From Poecilobothrus nobilitatus (taxonomy: Eukaryota; Arthropoda; Insecta; Diptera; Dolichopodidae): DNA of 64,000 nt. Positions 1 to 13,447 of this stretch are shown here, piece after piece (the first letter of the stretch is position 1; each line of letters starts with the position of its first letter). The notes under the pieces are model-generated. The model ran no database searches. It saw nothing but the letters and a program-made list of their open reading frames with translations, and was not told where the DNA came from. Made by a program: the position numbers and the translations under genes. The stretch covers positions 38,955,445 to 39,019,444 of the forward strand of contig OX352772.1 of the NCBI GenBank assembly GCA_947095535.1, read 5' to 3'.

Positions 1-885
1 CACCAAATTCTGGTAAACATTCACATTCTAAATCTCCACTTTCACTTTCGCGGCATAATCCACCATTTTCACATGGACAAATTCTTGGTGATGGACGTGG
101 TGGTTCGGCAGCGGCATCACAAATTACCTCAGCTGTAGATCTATGTGATTGAAGTGGATTAACATTGTCAGGACAAGCACATCTTCTTCCCCCAGGAACT
201 AACAAACATAAATGAGAGCAAGCATTGTTCAGACATGGATTTCTTAAAGATGTATTATAACGATCTGAATGATAGATTTTAATATCTGAGGGATTCGCCA
301 AATTTCGTTGTACAATTACTTGAACTCCACGTCCAAATTTATCTTGTCTTAATAGTTCTCCGGTGTCACGTGTTATCCAATACATGTTTGATTCAAAAAC
401 ATCCAATGATGTTGGATGACGTAATTGTTCTCCTTTCGCTATAACTTTACGTAAAGATCCATCGGGCCTCATTGATTCAATTGTGTTCAATTTCGTATCT
501 ACCCAATATATAATATGATCTTGAGAGTAATCAATTGTTAAACCAGCAGGATGTCGAACTGCTTCTGTAATAACAGGTCTTCGTTTGCTACCATCCATCC
601 ATGAAACTTCTATTTTTGGTGCTGATCCAGCATCTGCCCAAAACATTCTTCCGAGTTGGGGATCTACTGCAATGGATGTTGGGAATTCAAGACCACCTCC
701 AACTACAGCTCGTCTATAACGACCATCAGTTTTAGCTACCATCACTCTACCTCTTGGTTTTGAGCCAGTTCTATCCATTTCTGTCCAGTATAAATTATCG
801 GCAATCCAATCAACAGCTACAGCTGTTGGCTTAAGACCACCTTTCATGTTCAAATCTTGAGCGAATCCAATTTTAGCTTGACCGT
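1..885 (-). CDS. LRP1: LRP1 exon (cut by window edge): propeller 8 and first juxtamembrane EGFs
   Basis: These 885 nt are visible and open to base 1, with residues about 4117-4411. Propeller 8 strands are LYWTEM, MFWADA, IYWVDT and MYWITR. A spacer EGF ([12 protein letters not shown]) follows, then a linker rich in A, P and R, then the start of an EGF ([19 protein letters not shown]). An R-Y-R-R tetrad at 710-721 lies on a propeller loop and fits a furin-type motif. The acceptor is TTTACAG at 886. The rest of the EGF series, the membrane helix and the cytoplasmic tail must lie left of the window. Confidence 0.95.
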
Positions 886-955
886 CTGTAAATGATACAA
901 AAAATTTCGATTATTTTAAAAATTTTCTTTTAAATAAAACGTCTGAGAAACTTAC

Positions 956-2112
956 GTTGAGCATTAACCATGTAAGATCTTTTTATTGTTTTGTCGTAGC
1001 TGTCAGCCCAATAGACAATTTGCAATGTTGGATTATAAGCAATTGCTTCAATACGTTTTTCTGCCGCAATAACGTCAAATTCTTCTTGTTTTTTGAGATC
1101 TAAGCCGCGAATTTCAGGACCATTTCCAAATATAATTAATGGTTCTTCATTAACAGTCTTACATTGGCCAGACATGCCTTCAGAGGGTTTGAAACCTGGT
1201 TTACATGAACATGAATATGTTCCATTTAAGTTATTACACTGATGACTACAAGTATGGGTCCTCGTTTTACATTCATCGATATCAATACAACGCTTTTTGT
1301 TCTCTGGTGATATAATAAATCCAGGATAACAAACGCAAATGTATCCTCCATCGGTTAAGTTATGACATTGATGTTCACAACCTCCTCGATTTAATTCAGA
1401 ACAAGAGCTCGTATGATGACAACCTAATTCATCTGAGGCATCCCCACAATCATCGGATAAGTCGCATACCTGGCTTCTAAGAATACAATTCTTATTTGCA
1501 CATTGATAATGGGTAAATGGATCACATGGTTTTTGTATATTTGCACATAAAGTCATGTTATTTTCATCTGAACCATCGCCGCAATTGTCTACACCATCAC
1601 AAATTTGATAACGAGCAACACAACGATGATTAGCGCATTGGAATCTCCTTAATGTGTCACAGTTAAAGTTCGTACAAACGCTCGCGTCTTCATCGGAGTT
1701 ATCACCGCAGTCATCAGTTCCATCACATAAGTCAGATGGCGAAACACAAAGATTATTTTTACATTGGAATCTTGTTTCTGGACAATAACGATCACCAAAT
1801 CTAGGTGGACAACCAATTTCATCTGACATATCACGGCAATCACGATCTCCATCACAACGGAAATATGAGGCAATACAATGTCCTGAATGACATTGGAATG
1901 AATTATTTTTACATTGATATCCCTGACAGTTTAATTCATCGCTGTTATCTCGGCAATCATCTTCATGATCACAACGCCATCTAGAAGTAATGCATTTACC
2001 ATTTGCGCATCTAAATTCAGATTCAGAGCATTCTCTGTAATTTCCTTTACAAAGAGCTTCGTTTTCATCACTGGCATCACCACAGTCATCAGCAAAATCG
2101 CACATCCATTGT
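956..2112 (-). CDS. LRP1: LRP1 exon: LA cluster IV (6th to 11th), EGF pair, start of propeller 8
   Basis: This 1157-nt exon gives residues about 3731-4116. It completes LA 6 ([14 protein letters not shown]) and encodes five more LA modules, making eleven in cluster IV, the same as vertebrate LRP1. Then follow an EGF ([13 protein letters not shown]) and a calcium-binding EGF ([12 protein letters not shown]). Propeller 8 begins and has the strand VYWADS before the donor GTAAGTTT. The region just before the junction ([11 protein letters not shown]) has a dibasic KR but no R-X-K/R-R motif. Vertebrate LRP1 is cut by furin in about this part of the protein. The acceptor is TTAACAG. Confidence 0.95.
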
Positions 2113-2163
2113 CTGTTAAGGGTTAAATAATTTGAAAATTTTAAGTTTAAAAAGTTAAATCTA

Positions 2164-2421
<258 letters not shown>

Positions 2422-2496
2422 CTAGTTAAAAACATTAAAAAATGTGTTAAATAATATATAAAATAGTTTTTTGATTCAATTTCTGAAATCAAGCTA

Positions 2497-2601
<105 letters not shown>

Positions 2602-2640
2602 TTAAAATCGATTACAATAGTTTAAAATTATTCTACTTAC

Positions 2641-4142
2641 TGCATAAGGCTGGATCTTCATCACTTCCATCCTTACAATCAGGATCACCATCACAACGCC
2701 AGCTATCCAATATGCATCGCCCACTTGATCTACATTTAAAGTCAGACTCTGGACATGGTAATTCACAATTTTGTTCATCAGACATGTCACCACAATCGTC
2801 AGTACCATCGCATATGGTAGCAGAAGGTGTACAATTTGTATTTTTGCATTGGAAAGTACCAGCACGGCAGTGTCTGACCGGACAGGTTGCAGGCTCATCA
2901 GATCCATCTTTACAATCTTTTTCTCCATCACATTTCCAGAACCACGGAATACATTTTTCATCATTACCACCACATCTATGTTGTCCAGTTGTACAATTAG
3001 CAATACATGTTTTACCATCTCTAGCTAAATAGAATTGGTTCGGGCAAGCGCATTTATAATGTGGCACACCTTCTTCAAGATAACCTTCGAAAAATAAATA
3101 TGTTGATTCTAGAGGGGGTGATATTAAACATAAGTGTGAGCATCCTCCATTATTTTCACCACAAGGATTTGTAAATGGCACTTGTCTTAATGGATGATTT
3201 ATATGTATGTCGTAAGGACGATGTGTTGTGCTTCTTAATATAGTATAATTGCTTCCAGTAAATTTGTTTGCTTTAACAATTGCTTTTAAATTCCAATCAG
3301 TCCAAAATAGTTCATCGTCAAAAACAGATAATGCAAATACGTGTGGGACTTTAGTACCGACAAGAACATTATGTCTGTGTCGTCCTTCTAAATCTGCATA
3401 CGCTACGTAATCTAAATGAGCATCAGCCCAGTATATTCTGTCAGCAAAATAATCTATAGTTAAAGCATTTGGCCAAGCGATGTCATCCTCCCATGTTAAT
3501 ATTCTAGTAAAATTAGAGCCATCCATACCCATTTTAGCAATATATGCTTGAAGATGCCATGAAGTAAAGTATAGATATCCAATACCTGGATGAACAGCGA
3601 TAGCTCGTGGATCAGTAACTCCACTTCTTAATGTTTTACGTTTTGTACCATCCAATTCAGCTACGTCTAAGTTCTTCGAGTGACGATCTAACCAGTATAG
3701 TTTTCTACCAACCCAATCAATTGCTATTCCTTCAAGACCATGCGAGTCATGTCGAATTACTGGTTCACGGTCTGGTTTCTCTTTATCAGTATTGTATTTT
3801 GATCGGAAAATAGTTTTTGCTGTCACATCACAGAAATACATATATTCTTCTTTAACGTCGAAATCTAAAGCTACAACATTCATTAAATCTTGATGAACTA
3901 AATTGTACTGATGCCCATCAGCTGACATGTTACGGACATAATATTTATTGGTGAAGATAATCCATGGAGGAGTTTTAATATCTTTACGTTTGCAAGTGTG
4001 TTCATCATTTTGACGGTCATAATATTTTTCATTACATTTACAATAAAAGCTGCCGGGTGTATTAGAACAATATTGACTGCATGCTCCTGGTATTTCCAAA
4101 CATTCATCTATATCTGCACACGCTTTCCCGTCAGATAAAAGT
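2641..4142 (-). CDS. LRP1: LRP1 exon: EGF pair, propeller 7, LA cluster IV (1st to 3rd)
   Basis: This 1502-nt exon gives residues about 3126-3626. It completes an EGF (LLSDGKAC), then has a calcium-binding EGF ([12 protein letters not shown]). Propeller 7 has the strands MYFCDV, LYWLDR, LYFTSW, IYWADA and LFWTDW. An EGF ([14 protein letters not shown]) has a loop that is longer than usual. Three LA modules follow, with boxes [19 protein letters not shown] and PDCKDGSDE. These begin cluster IV, the other major ligand-binding cluster of LRP1. The acceptor is TATTAG with phase 2 entry, and the donor GTAAGTAG with phase 1 exit. Confidence 0.95.
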
Positions 4143-4203
4143 CTAATAAAATTTATAGAATTTATATTATATTTTTTTTTGAATACTACCATAATTAACT
4201 TAC

Positions 4204-4610
4204 TTGTATCCTTGATTACAATCGCAATAAAAGCCAGTTGGTGTATCGACACATTTATGACCGCATTGATTCATTTCAACTTTAGCACATTCATCAACGT
4301 TACAATGTAAAGGTTCATCTGAATCATCTGAACAATCAGATACTTTATTGCAAACCAAATTGTAATCAATACATTGTCCGTTTGAGCAAGAAAATTGACC
4401 ATTTGGACATGTTATATTAGCCTTTTTACATCCAACTTCATCTGAATTATCACCGCAATCATCCTCGCCATCGCAACGATATTGATTTCGGATACATTTG
4501 AAATTCTGACATGTAAACTCTTGAGGTGAACATGTTTTATATTGTGAGTTACAGAATTTTGCTTCGTCACTGCCATCACCACAATCATTATCATGATCAC
4601 ATAACCATCC
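4204..4610 (-). CDS. LRP1: LRP1 exon: LA cluster III end (8th to 10th) and EGF
   Basis: This 407-nt exon gives residues about 2991-3125. It completes LA 8 ([14 protein letters not shown]) and encodes LA 9 (to [12 protein letters not shown]) and LA 10 (to [12 protein letters not shown]), so cluster III has ten modules as in vertebrate LRP1. It then starts an EGF ([13 protein letters not shown]) that is split at QGYK by a phase-2 donor GTAAGTTA. The acceptor is CTTAAAG. A frame shared with the previous exon (INK|GWLC) supports the splice. Confidence 0.93.
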
Positions 4611-4672
4611 CTTTAAGTCGAATAATTTATTTAATTTTCAAAATTTTTACTAAAATAAATAGATGTTGTTAC

Positions 4673-4884
4673 CTTATTAATACAACGTCCATTATCACAG
4701 GTGAACATATCATCTCCACAAGGTTGTGGGGTTGGGCAGTTATGAAGTGTAGAATTTTCATCAGCACCGTCAACGCAATCGGGATCTCCATCACAAATCC
4801 ATTTCTTTGGTATACATTGGGCACGTCCCCATGCTTTATTTTCTTCACAAGTAAATTCAGTTTCTTCATCACATTTTCTATCAT
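4673..4884 (-). CDS. LRP1: LRP1 exon: LA cluster III, 7th and part of 8th module
   Basis: This 212-nt exon gives residues about 2920-2990. One LA runs from [11 protein letters not shown] to [15 protein letters not shown], with a short insertion EENKAWGRA between its second and third cysteines. The next starts [17 protein letters not shown] and stops at a phase-0 donor GTAACA. It is joined to [10 protein letters not shown] in 4204-4610 across a 62-nt intron. The acceptor is TAAAAG. Confidence 0.93.
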
Positions 4885-4942
4885 CTTTTAAAGGTTATAA
4901 TATTTTATTATGAACTCTAATTATTCGTTAATGAATACTTAC

Positions 4943-7900
4943 TGCATTGATGTCTTGAATCTTCATCGCTGTTGTCCAAACAATCATTATCACCATCGCA
5001 AATATATATTCTTGGAATACAATTTCCATTATCACATGTAAATAGATCTCCAAAGCATGTTCTGCCCTCTGATTTACAATATTCTGGTGGTTCATCAGCA
5101 CCATCACCACAATCATCATCACCATCACAATACCAAGTAGCTGGAATACATCTATGATTTGGACAACGGAAACTATTTTGTGGGCAAGTTCTTTGACCGC
5201 AATGTAATGGATCTTCATCACTATTATCACCACAGTCATTATCACCATCACAAAGCCAATACGGTTCTACACAAATATTAGTTTTTTCGCATTTTAAATG
5301 ATTTGGTGGACATGTTGTATTCTTTGGACAACGCTCATGTGTTTCATCAGATGTTACATTGTCTTTGCAATCATTTACTCCATTACAAACTTGGGCTTGA
5401 GGTATACATCTACCATTTGCACAGGTGAATTCGCCATCAACGCATGGTGGATATGTACAACCTATTTCATCAGATCCATCTTTGCAATCGTTCTCGTGGT
5501 CACATTTCCATGTTTTGAAAATACAGCGACCATTATTACATCTAAATTCATTAGTTGAACATGAGTGGAATGAGCAATAATTAACATCTTCATCACTATT
5601 ATCACCGCAGTCATCATCACCATCACAAGCCCACATTCGTGATATACATTTACTATTTTGACAATAGAACTTACTTTGTTCACATGTGTGGTTTCGTGGA
5701 GCACACATACGGCCTTCATTTACTACTTTTGAATTATCATCACATTTACATTCCGCTTTACCATTTGGTGCTGGATGACAACTTTGAGCACATCCTCCAT
5801 TATTAAATTTACAAGGATTTGCTGTACATTTTTGACGTTCTAAACTATATACGCGAATATCTCGAGGGGAATCTTCTAAACGTTTTACCATTTCAACCAT
5901 ATTAGCTCCTGTATGTTTTTCAGCTCTGTAAACACCTCTTAATTGTAAATCGGTCCAGTAAATGTAATTTCTAAAAACTGTTATTGCAAACGGATATATC
6001 GTAGCAGCAACTAAAAGTTCACGATTTTTACCATCTAAGTCAGATCTTTCTATTTTTTCTCGAACGGCATCTGTCCAATAAAGTTTTCGATCTTCATAAT
6101 CAATTGCTAATCCGCTGGGTTGTGATAAATCTTTATCAATAACAGCCTTTTTCAATGATCCAGCCATAGTTGTTCTAAATATTTTTCCAGAAGTACCAAA
6201 ACGTCCCCAATCGGTGAAGAATAATGTTCCATTACATGGATCTAATACTATTGCTCTAGGCCTTTCAACTCTTGCAATCATTACAAGATCAGTTCCATCC
6301 AAATTCATAGCATAAATTGAATTATTTGAACTGTCGGTCCAATAAATTTTATTTTGTGTCCAATCATAAGCTATTCCTTCAGGATTTATTCCACGATTAA
6401 GCACAATATTTATATCTTTTGTTGATGGATTATCAGCTTTGGTCCAAGCAATCTTAGCCCAAGGTCGAATTTGTGTAAAAAGTAGTTTATTATCATGGAA
6501 ATCGAAATCAAGTCCAACTACATTTGTCAAATTAATCATTGGACTAAATGGAACTTGTGTAGATCTAGGATCTAAATTTACAGCTCGAATTTCTGTTCTT
6601 GTAGCAAATACGAGATATTCGTTTACACTTTCACATTTACGACCATCAGCACTTAATTTTCCAGTAGCACAATCACATTTAAAATTTAATCTTGTAGGGC
6701 TTGCATTTGAATCAGGTGGAAAGCTGAAACATAATTGATCACAACCACCATTTCCTAGTCTAGAGCATGGGTTATTGTCGTCATTTGGTTGATTGTTGAT
6801 ATCGAAAATAGCTATATCTCGTAATTTTTGTAATTTTGTTCTCACTTTTTCTGGCATTGTATTATTACCGGGGAATTTAGAAGCTCTAAACACACTTTGT
6901 AAATTTCTATCTACCCAATAAACATCGCTCAAATGTACCGCTATACCCATTGGATTTGGTAAATTTCTACGAATTATTTGACGATTTCCGCCTGAGTATG
7001 AAACTTTTTGAATTGTATCCAGTTTGGCATCAACCCAGTACACATCATGAGTTAGCATATCTACTGTTAAATCACGCGGATTAGAGATTCCTGATGTTAC
7101 GACCGGCATCCAATGAGAACCATCTAAATAAGCTTTTCCTATTCTTGGATATTGCCCGTAATCAATCCAATATAATAATCGTTTGATGGGATTAACAGCT
7201 AATTCTCTGGGCGCATCACTAGTTGTTTTTACTAAAACTTTTCGATTACTACCGTCTAACCAACACACTTCTACGTAATTTTCGTGGGGAAATACATTGG
7301 TGAAGTATAAGTTTCCAGCGACCCAATCTATTGCTAGTCCGCGAATTCCATTACTACCGATCCCCTCTTTAATAATATGTTGTAATTCTGTTCCATTTGG
7401 ACGAATTCTAAATATTCCATTCCATTGACCACGGTTGTATTCAGCCCAGTAAATGTATTGACTCCTGTAAACAACGTCAACATGAAGAATGTGATGTCCT
7501 GGTCCTGAAATTGGTACCATTGCATCAGAACTGTCAGTTAAGCTAAAACCACGTGTAACATCCAATTGAGATACAACAGCGTATGTTTTATAAAATACAC
7601 AATTTATATCGCTATCTTGATGGTAGCCAATACCGCAGGCACATTTGCGTGTAGATGCTTCAGCTGGAACACATAACTGAGCGCAGCCTCCATTATTGAT
7701 TTGACACGGATGTAAAAATGATCGTTTTTTATATATTATCATATTTCTTAGATCTGGTTCATTGTCTAAAATTATTTTGGGGTTATCACCTTTTGGTAAA
7801 TCGACTCTGACAACTTTTTCATATATTGGATCAATAAAATACAATCTATTTTCCAAAATTCCCAAACTCTTTGGTTTATTTATATCGTTACTTTCAGATA

Positions 7901-8405
7901 AAATAATTCTGAAATTTTCACCCATATAATCAATAACATTAATAGTCGGTGGTTGTTGGGTACTGTAATATATTCGTGCATTTAGAATGTCAATTGTAAT
8001 ACTTTCAGGTCTATCAATATCCTCTTTAAGAATCATGGGATTTGCACCAATCATGTCGACTCTAGCAATTTTTATTGGAACACCATAACCACCTTCGTCA
8101 ATCCAAAATACTTTTCCGGCGTTAGGATCTAATGCTAATGCTTTTGGTTTTGCAACTGAAGTTCTATTACCATTGTTAGCCAAAATAATTGTACGATATT
8201 TGTTCTTTCCATCTACTCGAATAGCCTCTATATTTGATGCCATTCTATTACCAATGAATAAATTACGTCCTAACCAATCAAATGCAATTGTATATGGAGC
8301 ACCAACCATTCCAGTATCTGGGCCCAGAAATTGAGTTTTGTTTCCACCGCCATAAGGAGTTGAATAAATTGTACAGTTTTCATCATCGTCTTCTCGACCT
8401 TGTAC
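4943..8405 (-). CDS. LRP1: LRP1 giant exon: propellers 4 to 6 and LA cluster III (1st to 6th)
   Basis: This 3463-nt exon is the largest here, with residues about 1766-2919. It completes propeller 4 (LFIGNR, VFWIDE, IYYSTQ, LYFIDP). An EGF ([10 protein letters not shown]) leads to propeller 5 (IYWAEY, LYWIDY, VYWVDA, VYWVDR). Another EGF ([11 protein letters not shown]) leads to propeller 6 (IYWTDS, LFFTDW, LYWTDA, IYWTDL), then an EGF ([10 protein letters not shown]). Six LA modules of cluster III follow. One of them has the box CKDNVTSDE, where two extra residues create an N-V-T glycosylation sequon inside the calcium box. The acceptor is AACAG at 8406 and the donor GTAAGTAT. The exon begins VQGREDDD, in frame with LYW of the exon before. 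Confidence 0.96.
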
Positions 8406-8475
8406 CTGTTATAAAATAAATAAAAAAAACCATATTTATTACATATTTATGCCATTTTGCTTAATTGTTTTTTAC

Positions 8476-10232
8476 CCAATATAACATTTCTCCTTTACGA
8501 TCAAAGTCTAATCCCGTACTGCTTTCAATTCCAATAACTGGAGTTAAAGCACCAGCTCTGAAATCACCACCACTCAATGGTACGTCGACGATTTGAGTAC
8601 CTTTGATCACCATTAGATAGGGGTTTTCTTCTTCATCACATTTACCACCTTGGAGTAATCTATATCCAGGTTTACACTTACAAGAGTAACCTTCTTTAAC
8701 GCTAGGACTTAATAAACATAAGTGTTGACAACTTGATTTATCACAAGGATTTTCATACATTGGTTGTAAAGATGGATGATGCACATGAATAGACAACGGT
8801 TGACTAATTAAATGTGAAACAACAGTTTGATTTAAACCACGATATTTATGAGCAGAAAGTACTCGATTTAATTGCCTATCAGTCCAATATAAAGTGTCCT
8901 CAAATAATGAAAGAGAATGTGGGTGTAGCAAATAATGACTTGAAGATAAAACTTGCTGCCGACCTGTACCATTATAGTAGCAGAAATCTATAAAATCTAG
9001 TTTGGAATCAGCAAAATATACTCTTTTTGTAGCAATATCTAATGTTAAGCCATTCGGCCAATAAATTTTCGTATTTATAATAGTTTCTCTCATTGTTCCA
9101 TCCATACCAATTCTCTCAATCCTTGGATTTTCTCCCCAATCTGTCCAAAAAATGAAACGGGCTTCAGGACTAGGATCTAAACACATTCCTCTTGGCTGTG
9201 TTATGTTTTCTCGTACTAATACTAGTCTATTAGAACCGTTTTCTGTAGATACTTCAATTGTATTTAATTTACTATCAAGCCAATACAGATTTTTGCCAAC
9301 CCAGTCATATGCAAGACCTTCAACTAAATCTAATCCAGTGGTTATAATTTCTTGTGGATCCATTCCACGGTCTAAACGAGAAATTTTCTTTAATTTCATA
9401 TCACTCCAGAATATTGTTCCAGTATGCATGTTTGATGCAGTTGCTACTACATTTTCAACAACTATTGGAACTCTTTCTAATCCTTGTTCGTTTAAGTCAG
9501 CTACCAAAATTGAATGCCTGTTTGAAATAATTAAGAATGCAGCCGAATGATTTACTGCTTTACATGAGTGTTTGTCTGGTTCTAAGATGTAACCTTCTGT
9601 ACAAGAACAGAAGTAAGAACCTTTTGTATTGGTACATGTTTGTGAGCATAATCCTGGAGGATGACATTCATCTGTATCTTGACATGTAAAACCATCTTTT
9701 CCTAGTTCTGATCCTGGTGGACAAATACACATAGCACCTAAAGGTGTTTTTTGACATCCATTAGTACAAAGTCCGGTTTGATGTTGACATTCTGCTAAGT
9801 CACAACCTTCTCCTTCGTCAGATCCATTTGGACAATCTGGGGTTCCATCGCAAACTGAAGTTAAATTAACACAACGTTCTGAAATACCAGGACATTGCCA
9901 TTGTCCATGTGGGCATTTGAATGGTGGAGCAACACAGGCATGTGCTGAACTCTCGTCCGAACCATCACCACAATCATCACGACCGTCGCATATGTAAGCT
10001 TTAAAAACACAATTTGAGTTATTACATTTGAAGAAGTTTGTTGCACAGGATATTTGTCCACAATCTTCTTCGTCCGAGTGATCACTGCAATCATTGGAAC
10101 CATCGCAGTGCCAAGCAATGGGTATACAAAATCCTGACGATTTACAACGAAAATGTTTTTCCATGTTACATTGGTTAGGTCCAACAGATGGACATCCTAG
10201 TTCATCACTTCCATCATTGCAATCGGGAATTC
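8476..10232 (-). CDS. LRP1: LRP1 exon: end of LA cluster II, EGFs, propeller 3, start of propeller 4
   Basis: This 1757-nt exon gives residues about 1180-1765. It completes the fifth LA of cluster II ([11 protein letters not shown]) and adds three more, which brings the cluster to eight. Two EGFs follow (ECQHQTGLC and the calcium-binding [11 protein letters not shown]). Propeller 3 has the strands IFWSDM, LYWLDS, IFWTDW, VYFADS and LYWTDR. An EGF ([12 protein letters not shown]) leads into propeller 4, cut at GEMLYW by a phase-0 donor (GTAAAA, weaker than its neighbours). The start GAATTCCC follows the acceptor TTAG. An open frame continues past both ends but gives sequence with no family match, which supports these boundaries. 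Confidence 0.95.
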
Positions 10233-10287
10233 CTAATTGTTTTAATTCACATATTATAATTATTTTCATTTGATTACAAAATTTTTA

Positions 10288-10752
<465 letters not shown>

Positions 10753-10805
10753 TTAAAGCATTTATAAAAATAAAAATATGGTAATATAATTTATTTAGTA
10801 CTTAC

Positions 10806-13088
10806 TTGTACAATTTTGTTCTTCATCGCTATTATCTAAGCAATCGTCGTCACCATCACATATCCATGACTTTGGAATACATCTTTGATTGTTACATGTG
10901 AAATCCCATGAATTAGGACAAGGCTGTACTGGTGGTTCTGCTGTAGGATCTGGTATACAAGATTTTTGATCTTCAGCTAAACGATCACCGTATGGACATG
11001 AACATTTAGCTTCCAAAAAATTTGTTTTATTTTGCGGAACAGCAAAACACATTTTCTGACATCCACCATTGTGATTGAAGCAAGGCTGTGATGCATCAAC
11101 CCTTTGAACTTCGTGACTATAAACTTTGACACCATACAATCTATTTGTTTGTGGTTCACGCACCATCATTTCTTCTTGCTCTCCTGTAAGCTTATGTAAT
11201 CGAATAATAGCATCTAGACGCCAATCTGTTATATACATCCAATCATCATGAATTACAATAGAAAATGGATGTCTAACCAGTCTGGAGTTCACTGTTTTAA
11301 TATCTGTACCATCTAAATTGGAATGTTGTACATGATCTAATAGAGCATCGCACCAATAAACTCGATCTGCTTTAAAATCAATTGACAACCCATTTGGCCA
11401 TCCTAATGTTACATTTTTAAATACATGCAAGTTAGAACCATCTGTATTAGCCCTTGTTATATTAGCAGGACGATCCCATTCTGAGAAATATATGTAACCC
11501 TTGTTAGGATGCACTACAATAGCTCGTGGTCTTTTCAAATTTTTTAATAACGTTCGACGATATGTAATATTCCTAGTCGAAAGTACATTTAATGTACCTT
11601 TACGACTGTCAATATAATATAAATTTTTAGAGGCCCAATCAACTGCTAAACCTTCAACACCTTCATTTTGAGAAGCTAAAACAATTTCACGACCTGTTCC
11701 ATTACGATGCACTCTATAAATAACGTCTTGCAAAACATCTGAATAATAAATGTATTGATCCCGTGCATCAAAATCTAAACCAACAAATCTTGCTCTTCTT
11801 GATACTACTGGCAAAATTGCATCACTAAAACCTTCAATAACTGGATCAAGAACTTTTCCTTTTATAAATCTTTGCTGCGAATACATTAAAAATTGTTGAA
11901 CTAAATGACAATTTCTTAAATCTTTTGCTAATTGCCATCCAGTTTGACAAGCACATCTATAACCTAAATTAGTTGGTGCTCCTTTGACAGCTGTAACAAT
12001 ACATAATTGATCACATCCACCGTTGTTACTTCCACAAGGATTTTGCACTTTTGGTTGATTTAAAGGATGCACAGCAACAATTGCCTTTGGTTCGCGAATA
12101 TCTTTTGCTTTGTATATTGACTGTATAGATGCTAGACCACTAAACTTATCTACAGACATAATTCCTTGTTTTGTTGCATCAGTCCAGTAAATTTTATTTT
12201 CGAAAAGTGCTAATCTTGATGGGCTTGGAACTTGTTGTCCCCTTAAAACCATAACTCTATGACCACCTTCATAGTCAACTGTTTCAATGTAATCTAACAA
12301 AGAATCACACCAATAAACGCGTTTTGCAATTATATCAACGGCAACTCCACTTGCTTTGTATGCCGCTTCTGATACAATTGATCTAGCATGTGTTCCATCC
12401 ATATGTGCTCTTAAAACTTGACCACCATCAGCGACAAACATTAATCCTGATGTTGGATCTAATGCAATATCAGCAGGGCTTGTTAAATTCGAACCTAATA
12501 CAACAGCATGCCATTTATTAAATAAATCAAAAATATCAATTTTTTGTCCAATAAAATCAGCAACATATACTTTATCGCCAACCCAATCAATTGCAAGTGC
12601 AACAGGTGCCCATGTCCCTGGTAAAGTTAGATCAATAGGATTTATTGTTGGTTCAAATTCATTTAAAACAACTGATTGAATTTTTCTAGTTTTAATGTCT
12701 GACCAATAAAGAAGATTTCTTGCATAATGATAAGCTATACCACTAGCTCCAATTGCATTTGCTACAATTGTTTTTGGATTATTTCCTTGTCCTGACATTT
12801 TAACAATTTCACGATCATGAGCAAATATCAATTGTAATTTTTCACTATATTGTGCCATACATTTTGAATCGTTAACAAGACTGTAACCAACAGCACAGCT
12901 ACATGTATATGAACCTTCAGTGTTTATACATAATTGATCACAGTGTCCCCATTCAGCACATTCATCTAAATCCATACAACTGCGATGATCACTAGAAAGT
13001 GCTTGTCCTGGTGGACAAAAACATACACCACCGGTAAGAGATGATCGACAATCATATTGACAATTTAAAGCCGGACATGATACTGTTG
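10806..13088 (-). CDS. LRP1: LRP1 exon: EGF pair, YWTD propellers 1 and 2, first LA of cluster II
   Basis: This 2283-nt exon gives residues about 275-1035. It opens with an EGF module ([10 protein letters not shown]) and a calcium-binding EGF ([11 protein letters not shown]). Propeller 1 follows, with YWTD-type strands such as LLYWSD, VYWCDS and IYWTDA. A spacer EGF ([14 protein letters not shown]) leads to propeller 2 (IYYSDV, LYYIDS, VYWCDA, MYITDW) and an EGF ([13 protein letters not shown]). The last part is an LA module ending [14 protein letters not shown], the first of the eight-module ligand-binding cluster II. In known LRP family members the propellers drive ligand release at low pH. 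The acceptor is TTTATAG and the donor GTAAGTAC. A single exon holding two propellers shows heavy intron loss. Confidence 0.96.
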
Positions 13089-13192
13089 CTATAAATTTAA
13101 ATTACAAATATATTATAAATATTGTCAAACATATAAAAAAAATATAATCTATAAAAAAATTTATGTAACTTAAATTTAAAAAATATACTTAC

Positions 13193-13447
13193 AACAAGCA
13201 GTTTCTTCATCACTACCATCTTCACAATCACGATTTCCATCACATAATTGAGTTTTTGGTATACATTTTGGTACACCATTAACACCACCTTTTGGACAAA
13301 GGAACTTATTATCAGGACATGCTATTGCTGTACAATTAGCTTCATCACTTTGATCAGCACAATCATGATAACCATCACAGTAAAAATTTGCCGGTATACA
13401 TAAGGCATTGGCACATCTAAATTGTCCATTATGACATTGGGGGAAAT
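13193..13447 (-). CDS. LRP1: LRP1 exon: fifth and sixth LA modules
   Basis: This 255-nt exon gives residues about 190-274 and two LA modules. The first runs from CHNGQFRC to [11 protein letters not shown]. The second runs from CPDNKFLC to [12 protein letters not shown], with an insertion KGGVNG between its second and third cysteines. Both ends are phase 1, so the exon is symmetrical. The donor is TT|GTAAGTA. These close an N-terminal cluster of six LA modules. Vertebrate LRP1 has two at this place, so the cluster is larger here. Confidence 0.92.

Noticed and set aside
4526..5558. Plus- and minus-strand ORFs overlapping cluster III
   Set aside because: They are off-frame readings of LA repeats (runs of M, V, I and D from GATGAT-type codons). 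The true frame is continuous with LRP1 exons.
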